This document shows, piece after piece, positions 1 to 5,860 of a stretch of DNA of 7,542 bases. The notes below the pieces were generated by a model that was given only the letters and a program-made list of their open reading frames with translations, searched no databases and was not told where the DNA came from. The stretch is from positions 8,623 through 16,164 of the forward strand of contig PBCB01000006.1 in assembly GCA_002717765.1 (NCBI GenBank), in the 5' to 3' direction. Made by a program: the position numbers and the translations under genes. Source of the stretch: Fidelibacterota bacterium. GTDB taxonomy: Bacteria; Marinisomatota; Marinisomatia; Marinisomatales; TCS55. Position 1 is the stretch's first letter. Each line of letters starts with the position of its first letter.

Positions 1-60
1 CATGGAAAAATAAAATCTCCAATGTGCTGTGGCAATGATATGGCTTGCTCAACAAACTAA
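1..60 (+). CDS. Possible C-terminal tail of an unidentified Cys-containing protein (5' partial)
   Basis: Frame 1 is open from the window edge to a TAA at 58-60, giving 19 residues that include SPMCCGNDMAC. The stop lies 27 bases before the next plus-strand start, typical operon spacing. The CCG-x2-M pattern resembles the second metal knuckle of some small zinc-ribbon or desulforedoxin-like proteins, but that is only a resemblance. An open stretch of this length is not rare by chance in AT-rich DNA, so the call rests on spacing, strand and the Cys cluster. No function is assigned. Confidence 0.4.
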   Translation, partial: HGKIKSPMCCGNDMACSTN

Positions 61-75
61 TTTCAATTTTTTGCT

Positions 76-80
76 AAGGA
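76..80 (+). promoter_or_regulatory. Ribosome binding site of the peroxiredoxin gene
   Basis: AAGGA stands seven bases before the ATG at 88. It supports that start, which also places the peroxidatic Cys at residue 44, the usual position for this family. Confidence 0.75.
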
Positions 81-87
81 TTTAATT

Positions 88-558
88 ATGTCACAAATAA
101 ATGAAAAAGCTCCACTCTTTGAATTAAATAATATTAACAAAGAAAAGGTTTCTCTATCTGATTTTTCTGGACAAGCAGTTATTCTTGCCTTTTATCCTGG
201 AGCCTTTACAGGTGTATGTGATACAGAAATGTGTGCATTACAAGAAAATATGGAATCATTCAATGCATCTGGAGCAAAAGTAATAGGCATTAGCGTTGAC
301 TCTCCATGGGTAAATGCAGAATTTGCTAAAAAGTATAATTTGGATTTTGAACTACTGTCAGATTTACAGCGCGAGGTTGTAACAATGTATGACGTTACCT
401 TTGAAGGCCTAGGTGGACTAGAGGGGTATGTCTCTGCAAATAGAGCAGTGGTTATTATAAACTCAGAAGGGATAATAAAATACCGATGGGTTGCTGAAAA
501 CCCTGGGGTAGAACCAAACTATGATGAGATTGAGGAAGCAGTTAATAACCTCAATTGA
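88..558 (+). CDS. bcp: Thiol peroxidase of the AhpC/TSA family, BCP (PrxQ)-like
   Basis: This 156-residue protein should reduce hydrogen peroxide and organic hydroperoxides in the cytoplasm, recycled by thioredoxin or a similar thiol donor. The whole length is one thioredoxin-fold peroxiredoxin domain. The active-site signature FYPGAFTGVC is seen at 35-44: Pro37, Thr41 and peroxidatic Cys44, with the conserved Arg at 119 (SANRAV). A second Cys lies five residues on, at 49. This spacing matches the Cys45/Cys50 pair of E. coli BCP, so an intramolecular disulfide within the same helix is likely (inference). Length matches BCP (about 156). The gene has a good AAGGA site, and a strong hairpin terminator follows about 30 bases after the stop. 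It may be co-transcribed with the short open frame before it. An AhpE-like 1-Cys assignment is the main alternative, but Cys49 argues against it. Confidence 0.92.
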   Translation: MSQINEKAPLFELNNINKEKVSLSDFSGQAVILAFYPGAFTGVCDTEMCALQENMESFNASGAKVIGISVDSPWVNAEFAKKYNLDFELLSDLQREVVTMYDVTFEGLGGLEGYVSANRAVVIINSEGIIKYRWVAENPGVEPNYDEIEEAVNNLN

Positions 559-588
559 ATAATTGAAAAGAAAAGTTGAACTATATAT

Positions 589-620
589 AAAAAGGACCTT
601 ATAGCGATAAGGTCCTTTTT
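589..620. terminator. Bidirectional intrinsic terminator between convergent genes
   Basis: A perfect 14-bp stem pairs 589-602 with 607-620 around the tetraloop AGCG (603-606). The GC-containing core is AGGACC/GGTCCT, and the outer part is A:T pairs. On the plus strand the stem runs into a T-rich stretch (616-628). On the minus strand the A run at 589-593 gives the U run. It lies between the peroxiredoxin stop (558) and the PuuD-like gene's stop (631), which converge, so it most likely ends both transcripts. Confidence 0.9.
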
Positions 621-630
621 TATTTTATTC

Positions 631-1410
631 CTAAAACCCTTTAATTTTGGCTGATTTTTTGTACAGTTGAAAAACTATATGCCAACCAAGGGCAATAACA
701 ATCATTAGTACAAGCCAATTGGTGGAGGAGGCAATGCCAAAGTTTCCTCCAGCCAAGACCGTTGTATGTTGATTCATCATTGTCCAAATCAATGGAACGC
801 TCATATATGTATTATGTTTCGAACGCAATCCTGCTAAAGCAACTAATGAGCCATCAGGTGCTTCACCATTTTTTATAGCAGTAATAATCTTTTGTTGTGC
901 TGGCCAAATTCGAAACCAAACATTAAATGCCATATTTGTTCCAAATAATGCTCCCAAATGAATATTAAAGGAGCGGTAGCTAAACCCACTCCATTCTTTC
1001 ATTAAATAGACAGTTATTCCAATCAACGCAAAGCTAATAATTGTAATAAGTCTTACATTTGATGCAAGACTAGTTTTATAAATGTAGTCGTACAAAAAAA
1101 CAGCTAAAAAAGTAAATCCTATCATTATAAAGGCTGGGACTTCCCAATTGGAGCCATCATCAAAAGTAAGTCCACCATGATAATAAACAACCAAGAGTAG
1201 AACAACCCCAGTAAACCAAGTCCAAGCGGCTCCCCATCTGAACCAGTATAGTGCTCTTGGCATTAGTTCTGGAACGACTTTTTTCTTGCTATCACCATCA
1301 AGGGTAGCAGCAAAATGTCCGTTAATAAAATTAAAAAAGTATAATAGGCCTATCCACATTACCCCGGCAATAATATGCAACCACTTAAATATTGGGTGAA
1401 TCAATTCCAT
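631..1410 (-). CDS. PuuD-like (urate oxidase N-terminal domain) membrane protein lacking cytochrome c
   Basis: This 259-residue integral membrane protein has about six to seven hydrophobic segments, near residues 7-28, 55-77, 91-110, 119-137, 148-168, 203-222 and 231-250. Features typical of the PuuD membrane domain are visible: the N-terminal KWLHIIAGVMWIG, then FGTNMAFNVWFRIWPAQQKI (157-176), then RSKHNTYMSVP (196-206). His12, His32, His151, His199, His215 and His244 lie in or near membrane segments and could ligate heme or metal (inference). Characterised PuuD oxidises urate using a C-terminal cytochrome c domain. Here the protein stops after the membrane part and has no CxxCH, so urate oxidation is uncertain and a separate electron partner would be needed. 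The start is backed by AAGGAG. It is the last gene before the shared terminator and lies 86 bp downstream of the glutamate-synthase-like gene. Confidence 0.8.
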   Translation of the reverse strand: MELIHPIFKWLHIIAGVMWIGLLYFFNFINGHFAATLDGDSKKKVVPELMPRALYWFRWGAAWTWFTGVVLLLVVYYHGGLTFDDGSNWEVPAFIMIGFTFLAVFLYDYIYKTSLASNVRLITIISFALIGITVYLMKEWSGFSYRSFNIHLGALFGTNMAFNVWFRIWPAQQKIITAIKNGEAPDGSLVALAGLRSKHNTYMSVPLIWTMMNQHTTVLAGGNFGIASSTNWLVLMIVIALGWHIVFQLYKKSAKIKGF

Positions 1411-1417
1411 AACTGAA

Positions 1418-1423
1418 CTCCTT
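1418..1423 (-). promoter_or_regulatory. Strong ribosome binding site of the PuuD-like gene
   Basis: Read on the minus strand, AAGGAG lies seven bases before the ATG at 1410. It is the best Shine-Dalgarno match among the minus-strand genes here and fixes the start. Confidence 0.8.
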
Positions 1424-1449
1424 CATTGTTTTTGAAAGCGTGAATCATG

Positions 1450-1455
1450 ATTATA
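1450..1455 (-). promoter_or_regulatory. Possible -10 element before the PuuD-like gene
   Basis: The minus strand carries a perfect TATAAT about 40 bases before the start codon, inside the only minus-strand spacer longer than 30 bp. No good -35 hexamer is seen at 15-18 bp; the best at 16 bp is TAAAGA, three of six matches. A 10-bp palindrome, AATCATGATT (1443-1452), overlaps the downstream edge of the element and could be an operator, or chance. In AT-rich DNA a lone TATAAT is weak evidence. Confidence 0.3.
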
Positions 1456-1496
1456 AATTAACAACTGTTTTTCTTTACTACAAGAAAGTCGGTTTG

Positions 1497-3074
1497 TTAA
1501 TTATTTGGATAGGGAAATAGATCATCTAAAGCGGTTACCTTTCCATATTGATCTCTATATACTACATGTTTTCGCTCAAATTTAGTATACGAATCTATCC
1601 CAGAAGCAGCTGCGAGAGTATGTAGGCCATTTCGAAGAGTAATTACATAATTTAAAACACGCCATTTCTTTTCATCAACAACTAAAGCTTTTTGATGGCT
1701 GGGATCAGTTGTCGCAACGCCAACTGGGCATGTATTTGTATGGCATTTCATCGCCCCAATGCAACCTACTGAAATCATCATCCCTCTAGCAATATTAATA
1801 AGATCAGCCCCTGATGCTAATGCTATTGCAATTTTATCAGGGCTAAATAGTTTTCCACTAGCAAAAATCTTTACCCGATCCCTAACACCGTACTTCCGTA
1901 ATGCATCATCACAATAAATTAATCCTGAACTAATAGGAAGGCCCATTGTGTCAGCCATTTCTTGATAAGTTGCACCTGAACCTCCTTCACTTCCATCAAC
2001 GGTAACAAAGTCAGGCCCTCGACCGGTTTCCTGCATTAACTTTGCTAAATCATCCGCACTGTCTGGTCCACCCATTACAATTTTTATTCCTACTGGTTTT
2101 CCTCCAACATTTCTCATTTCATCTATAAAGTCAAATAATGAATTCAAATCATGGAATTGATTGTGCCGATTTGGAGAGTCGACTGTTTTCCATGGAGCAA
2201 CGCCTCTTATCTCTGCAATTTCTTCATTAATCTTACTTCCCTCAACATGCCCACCTCTAATTTTTGCTCCTTGAGCAAGCTTTATCTCAAAACAGCGTAA
2301 ATGAGGGTTTGATGCTTTTTCTTTAAATTTTTCCCAACTAAATGTTCCATCTTCATTTCTTACTCCAAAGATTCCAGAACCAATCTGCATAATTACATCT
2401 CCTTCACCAATCGTATGATATGGAGCAAGTCCACCTTCACCAGTATGAACCCAGGAACCCGTCGCCGCTCCAAGACCATGGCTAATAGCGCTAATGGCAT
2501 TCTCCCCTAATGCTCCATAACTCATTGCGCTCATACCAACTGGACCAGATACAACCCATGGGTTCTTACAATTTTTTCCAATGATGATGGAAGAATCCTT
2601 TGGAAGCGTCCATGGCGAAACCTCTACATCTTCAAGATGTTCTTTTCTTGAGAAAAGCCCTTCGGTTCCAACATACCTTTTTGTTTTGATTTTCGGGGAA
2701 AGCATTACTTTCATCTCTTCTTTTTGCTTAGGAAACATCGAATTTCGAATATATAAACCTGGCTTGTCAAAATCTCTTTTAGAGCCAAATGCGATAACAG
2801 TTTTTAAGTACTTCCCTTGAACTACAATATTTGAAAAGTCAGATCTACTAAATGGCTTTCCTTCATAGTCAGAGTCAAACATATACTGTCTAAGTTCAGG
2901 CCCAAGCATCTCTAGGAAATATCTAACTCGACCTAAAATAGGGAAATTTCTTAAAACTGAGTGCTGGGTTTGTCTTTTATCGTAAAAGTACCATACTAGA
3001 AAAAGCAATGGTGGAATTGAGACCATAGCTAAAACAAGCACGGTTAGTACTGTTAATCCTATATCTTGAAGCAT
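1497..3074 (-). CDS. Membrane-anchored FMN-binding glutamate synthase-family protein (GltB synthase domain, 3Fe-4S)
   Basis: This 525-residue protein begins with one hydrophobic segment (about 6-30) followed by basic residues, then a linker, then a glutamate-synthase FMN barrel (about 150-480). Seen motifs are GPVGMSAMSYGALG (177-190), HTGEGGL (210-216), KLAQGAKIRGGH (265-276), DGSEGGSGA (360-368), SGKLFSPDKIAIALASGADL (406-425) and CIGAMKCHTNTCPVGV (438-453). Cys438, Cys444 and Cys449 have the C-x5-C-x4-C spacing of the 3Fe-4S ligands of GltB. The glutaminase domain and the C-terminal beta-helix of full GltB (about 1500 residues) are absent, so it cannot take ammonia from glutamine by itself. 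The length and N-terminal anchor match the known family of short GltB-domain proteins, whose reaction is largely unassigned. It follows the stress protein by 21 bp and has an AAGGA site. Full glutamate synthase is unlikely. Confidence 0.88.
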   Translation of the reverse strand: MLQDIGLTVLTVLVLAMVSIPPLLFLVWYFYDKRQTQHSVLRNFPILGRVRYFLEMLGPELRQYMFDSDYEGKPFSRSDFSNIVVQGKYLKTVIAFGSKRDFDKPGLYIRNSMFPKQKEEMKVMLSPKIKTKRYVGTEGLFSRKEHLEDVEVSPWTLPKDSSIIIGKNCKNPWVVSGPVGMSAMSYGALGENAISAISHGLGAATGSWVHTGEGGLAPYHTIGEGDVIMQIGSGIFGVRNEDGTFSWEKFKEKASNPHLRCFEIKLAQGAKIRGGHVEGSKINEEIAEIRGVAPWKTVDSPNRHNQFHDLNSLFDFIDEMRNVGGKPVGIKIVMGGPDSADDLAKLMQETGRGPDFVTVDGSEGGSGATYQEMADTMGLPISSGLIYCDDALRKYGVRDRVKIFASGKLFSPDKIAIALASGADLINIARGMMISVGCIGAMKCHTNTCPVGVATTDPSHQKALVVDEKKWRVLNYVITLRNGLHTLAAASGIDSYTKFERKHVVYRDQYGKVTALDDLFPYPNN

Positions 3075-3083
3075 GTATTTTTT

Positions 3084-3088
3084 TCCTT
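3084..3088 (-). promoter_or_regulatory. Ribosome binding site of the glutamate synthase-like gene
   Basis: AAGGA on the minus strand lies nine bases before the ATG at 3074. It supports a start that keeps the full N-terminal membrane segment. Confidence 0.65.
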
Positions 3089-3095
3089 AATGAAT

Positions 3096-3980
3096 TCATT
3101 TTACAATTAAAATTGGGCATTGAGAATTTTTTAAAACAGTTAATGGTTTACTTCCTGCAAAAAAAGTTTTAAGCGGGTTGCTCGAAGATGACCCCATCAC
3201 AACAATATGATTTTTTCCTGCTTTGCTAGAAATGATTTCTACAGGATCTCCAACTTCAAAGGATTGGTGATGGTCAATTTTATTTCGACGTAAAAATTTT
3301 GTAGCCCATTGTGAGGCGTTCTTATAATCTTCTCTAAATTCATCGGTCTTGCTAACGGTGACGACCTCAATTCCAATATTAAATGCCTGTGCAATTCTTA
3401 CGCTATATTTTACAGCTTTTTTAGTTCCAGGTGAATCATCAACCGCTAAAAGTACTTTATATTTTTGATTTGGATCGTAATTATTTACAATAAATATTGA
3501 GCTGTCTATGTACTGTGTAAGTTCATAGTCTTTTTTAGATTTTTTACTTTTTCCGATGATAGTAACATCATAACCTTCACTTTGAACTTCATTAATTAGC
3601 TCTTCAATAATTTCGCCATTTCTTAAAATGAGGTTTACATCATCGCATACAGTGCCTTTAAGGAATACCTCAGAACGCCTTCCGTCTCTCTCAATTAAAG
3701 TATTCTTTGGAAAACCTGCCTCAATTTCATTTTTTTCAATGAAATTATTTTCAGCTAATAAATCAAAGGCCCACTCAAGCACATCAACCCCAGGTCTATC
3801 AATATCCCATGACTCCATTCTTTCTTGAGCTATTCCAACCTCTTTTAAGCCAAATTGGTTTATTTTCTCGCCTACATCTACAATAGTTGTCTTGGCGCTA
3901 AATGCGTTTGCGACTCTCATACCTACATTCAATGTGGGAGAAGAAAATTCCTTACTACTTATTGCAATTAATATCTTCAT
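3096..3980 (-). CDS. Tandem-domain universal stress protein (UspA family)
   Basis: Starting at MKILIAISSKEF the product is 294 residues, the usual length of a two-domain USP. A longer reading up to 4049 is possible, but it would overlap the carrier gene by 73 bases and add a Cys/Phe-rich stretch unlike USPs. The chosen start instead forms an ATGA overlap with the carrier stop. Domain 1 (about 1-167) keeps the opening beta strand but has no recognisable nucleotide loop, only IIGKSKKSKK near 141-150. Domain 2 (about 174-294) begins KVLLAVDDSPGTKKAV and ends with MGSSSSNPLKTFFAGSKPLTVL and CPILIVK. This is the G-2x-G-9x-GS loop with the second Gly replaced by Ser, so ATP binding in domain 2 is plausible but not certain. 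The protein is cytoplasmic and probably a regulator or partner of the adjacent carrier (inference from coupling). No ribosome site precedes it, consistent with coupled translation. Confidence 0.85.
   Translation of the reverse strand: MKILIAISSKEFSSPTLNVGMRVANAFSAKTTIVDVGEKINQFGLKEVGIAQERMESWDIDRPGVDVLEWAFDLLAENNFIEKNEIEAGFPKNTLIERDGRRSEVFLKGTVCDDVNLILRNGEIIEELINEVQSEGYDVTIIGKSKKSKKDYELTQYIDSSIFIVNNYDPNQKYKVLLAVDDSPGTKKAVKYSVRIAQAFNIGIEVVTVSKTDEFREDYKNASQWATKFLRRNKIDHHQSFEVGDPVEIISSKAGKNHIVVMGSSSSNPLKTFFAGSKPLTVLKNSQCPILIVK
3977..3980 (-). other. ATGA stop/start overlap coupling the carrier and stress protein genes
   Basis: On the minus strand ATG (3980-3978) and TGA (3979-3977) overlap by four bases. 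With no Shine-Dalgarno sequence before the downstream gene, translation by terminating and re-initiating ribosomes is expected, giving linked amounts of the two proteins. Confidence 0.8.
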
Positions 3981-5392
3981 CTTAATACAGGCCAATATAT
4001 GAAAGAGATTAAAAATAGTAAAACAATCGATGCAAAAAACAATTTCCACCCAGCTTTAAAATAATCACTCGATTTAACAAGACCTGTAGAATGTATAATC
4101 ATGCAAGTTGGAGAAGCTACAATTGTCAAGTAAGCAAAAGCAGATGCAACTGATGTAGCCATCCCCATAATTACCGGATCTCCTCCCATATCAAGCACGA
4201 TAGGACCAAGAACGGCAACTGTAGCAGCATTGCTTAATAGGTTTGTTAGTATTGAACATAGAATAACCGAAAAACTCCATCGCACAACTGTCATGTCACT
4301 AACATAGGCTTGAAAGTATTCGAGAAAACTTTCCGCTAGCCATAATGCAGCTCCTGTTTCCTTCATTTGAATCCCAAGCGAAATAGCAGAGCCAAAAAGA
4401 ATAACTATTCCCCAGTTCATTCTAGTTGCAATATCATTCCATTCAATTAATCTAAATGATAAATACAGAAATACACCAGATAGCGCAACTATGCCTAGGC
4501 CAATTTTTGGACTTAAAAAAATCCATCCAATAAAGACAAAAATAAATACGATAATGGATAATTTTTGATTGTTATTTAGTGAACCTGATTTGGAAACATC
4601 AACTTTTAATTTTCTAATAGCTGAATCCATAATCCTTTTTTCAGGTGGAAAGGTATACCAAAGAATTGCTGAAGCCAATGGTATCTCAAGCAAAAGCATT
4701 GGATAGGCATATTTCATCCAATCTAAATAAGAGATATTTGCCAATCCAAATTCGGCTAAATACCCAATCATTATCGCGTTTCTACCTCCACCTGATGGAG
4801 TGCCAATAGATCCAAGAGCACAACCGTAAGCTATTGAAAAAAGTAAAAGAGTGGAAAGTCTACTAGATTTTTCAATGCCAATGCCTGAATTTTTTATTAT
4901 TGATAGCGCTACTGGTAACATCATAGCAGCAACAGTATGCTCACCAATAAATGATGCCATGATAGCAGATACTGCAACAAAGCCAAATGAAATCCGCCAA
5001 GTCTTATTTCCCGTAAGGGCAATGATAACTAGCGCAAGGTGCTTATCTAAGCCTTGATGAACAATTGCAACTGCAAGCATTAATGAACCCATAATAAAGA
5101 AGACAGCATCACTCATAAATGAAGATGCGACCCCATCTGGGGTATCTACACCTAGAACTACTTCCATAATCAAAATTAGAATAGCCACAGCCGGAATAGG
5201 AATGGACTCAGAAATAATTAATATTAAGGCCGTAACTACAATGATCAAGGTGCGGTGCCCTTCTGCGCTAAGACCATCAGGGGTAGGAAGATAAAATATT
5301 GTAATGCTAATAAAAAAAGTGGCGATTAGCCACTTTTTCCTTGAGATCCAAAATAAAAGGTTATTTAATAATTTATTTGATGTACCAAACAT
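3977..5392 (-). CDS. DASS/SLC13-family anion or dicarboxylate carrier with altered signature motifs
   Basis: This 471-residue polytopic inner-membrane protein has the inverted-repeat layout of the divalent anion:sodium symporters: hydrophobic segments from about residue 21 to 468 and two re-entrant motif regions. In VcINDY each repeat has an SNT clamp and a proline/asparagine loop. Here the first clamp reads EHTVAAMMLP (151-160) and its partner GSIGTPSGGGRNAI (194-207). The second reads SNAATVAVLGP (387-397) and its partner VASPTCMII (425-433). The fold assignment is therefore good, but sodium coupling and substrate (C4-dicarboxylate, sulfate or another anion) are not readable. There is no TrkA-C domain, unlike larger sulfate permeases. 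It lies 30 bp after rpiB with no evident Shine-Dalgarno site, overlaps the stress protein gene, and contains a terminator-like hairpin in codons 19-27. Confidence 0.82.
   Translation of the reverse strand: MFGTSNKLLNNLLFWISRKKWLIATFFISITIFYLPTPDGLSAEGHRTLIIVVTALILIISESIPIPAVAILILIMEVVLGVDTPDGVASSFMSDAVFFIMGSLMLAVAIVHQGLDKHLALVIIALTGNKTWRISFGFVAVSAIMASFIGEHTVAAMMLPVALSIIKNSGIGIEKSSRLSTLLLFSIAYGCALGSIGTPSGGGRNAIMIGYLAEFGLANISYLDWMKYAYPMLLLEIPLASAILWYTFPPEKRIMDSAIRKLKVDVSKSGSLNNNQKLSIIVFIFVFIGWIFLSPKIGLGIVALSGVFLYLSFRLIEWNDIATRMNWGIVILFGSAISLGIQMKETGAALWLAESFLEYFQAYVSDMTVVRWSFSVILCSILTNLLSNAATVAVLGPIVLDMGGDPVIMGMATSVASAFAYLTIVASPTCMIIHSTGLVKSSDYFKAGWKLFFASIVLLFLISFIYWPVLR
5312..5338 (-). terminator. 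Terminator-like hairpin inside the start of the carrier gene
   Basis: On the minus strand a perfect 10-bp stem pairs 5338-5329 with 5323-5314 around a five-base loop (TAATC). The core is GTGGC/GCCAC, and seven T follow from 5318 to 5312. This is the form of a Rho-independent terminator. It encodes KKWLIATFF (residues 19-27) of the carrier, about 55 bases after its start and 85 bases after the rpiB stop. It could end transketolase-rpiB transcripts when the carrier is not being translated, or be a coding coincidence. Confidence 0.55.
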
Positions 5393-5422
5393 TAAAGAAT
5401 TATTTTTTCTACATCGACAGCT

Positions 5423-5860
5423 TTAGTCATCCAATTTATCTATTCTTCTAATATGCCGACCTCCTTCAAATGGTTCTTTTAACCAAATTTCAATGACTCT
5501 ATATATTTCTGATTCATTCATAAAACGTGCGCCTAATGAAAGTATATTCGCATTGTTATGCTCTCTTGAAAGTTTTACTATATCATCAGGTCCATTATAG
5601 AATACGGCTGCTCTAACCCCTTTGACTCTATTCGCTGCCATTGCTTCTCCCTGCCCAGAACCACCAAGTATTATTCCTCTGCTTTCGCTATCTAAAGCAA
5701 CCGCTTTAGCGCAAGGAAAAATGAAATCAGGATAATCATCTTGTGCATCATATTCGTGAGCACCATGATCAGTTACATCATGACTATTTTGAATCAAATA
5801 TGCTTTAATAGCATTTTTAAGATCTAAACCGGCGTGATCTGTTGCTAAGTGTATTTTCAT
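5423..5860 (-). CDS. rpiB: Ribose-5-phosphate isomerase B (RpiB/LacAB family), Glu-type active site
   Basis: The 145-residue cytoplasmic enzyme should interconvert ribose 5-phosphate and ribulose 5-phosphate in the non-oxidative pentose phosphate (or Calvin) pathway. Family residues are visible: ATDHAG with Asp8 and His9, LGGSGQGEAMAANR (65-78), SREHNNANILSLGAR (98-112) with His101, and the phosphate-binding end GGRHIRRID (133-141). E. coli RpiB has its catalytic Cys66 in the ICGTG loop; here that position is Gly (LGGSG). Glu72, six residues into the loop, aligns with the catalytic Glu75 of the Mycobacterium tuberculosis enzyme. The length is typical. Its start overlaps the transketolase stop as ATGA, and both act on the same sugar-phosphate pool. 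Another sugar-phosphate isomerase of the same family (allose, galactose phosphates) cannot be excluded, but the neighbour favours ribose. Confidence 0.9.
   Translation of the reverse strand: MKIHLATDHAGLDLKNAIKAYLIQNSHDVTDHGAHEYDAQDDYPDFIFPCAKAVALDSESRGIILGGSGQGEAMAANRVKGVRAAVFYNGPDDIVKLSREHNNANILSLGARFMNESEIYRVIEIWLKEPFEGGRHIRRIDKLDD
5857..5860 (-). other. ATGA stop/start overlap coupling transketolase and rpiB
   Basis: ATG (5860-5858) and TGA (5859-5857) overlap by four bases on the minus strand. No Shine-Dalgarno sequence precedes rpiB, so coupled translation is likely. Confidence 0.8.

Noticed and set aside
1470..1487. Six-bp inverted repeat TTTCTT/AAGAAA after the glutamate-synthase-like gene
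   Set aside because: The stem has a single G:C pair and no U run follows on the minus strand, so it is not a credible terminator.
2581..2820. 79-codon open frame on the plus strand
   Set aside because: It is antisense to the conserved glutamate-synthase-like gene, has no ribosome site and resembles no known protein.
3089..3100. Perfect 12-bp palindrome AATGAATTCATT
   Set aside because: It overlaps the stress protein stop codon in a 21-bp spacer, is AT-rich, and has no promoter or repeat copy near it, so chance is the simplest reading.
3628..3828. 66-codon open frame on the plus strand
   Set aside because: It is antisense to the stress protein gene, with low-complexity Ser-rich content as expected of a shadow frame.
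3981..4049. Longer N-terminal reading of the stress protein (23 extra residues)
   Set aside because: It overlaps the carrier's coding region, is unlike USP N termini, and the ATG at 3980 gives both the canonical beta-strand start and the ATGA overlap.
4851..5057. 68-codon open frame on the plus strand
   Set aside because: It is antisense to the conserved motif region of the carrier, and no independent signal supports it.
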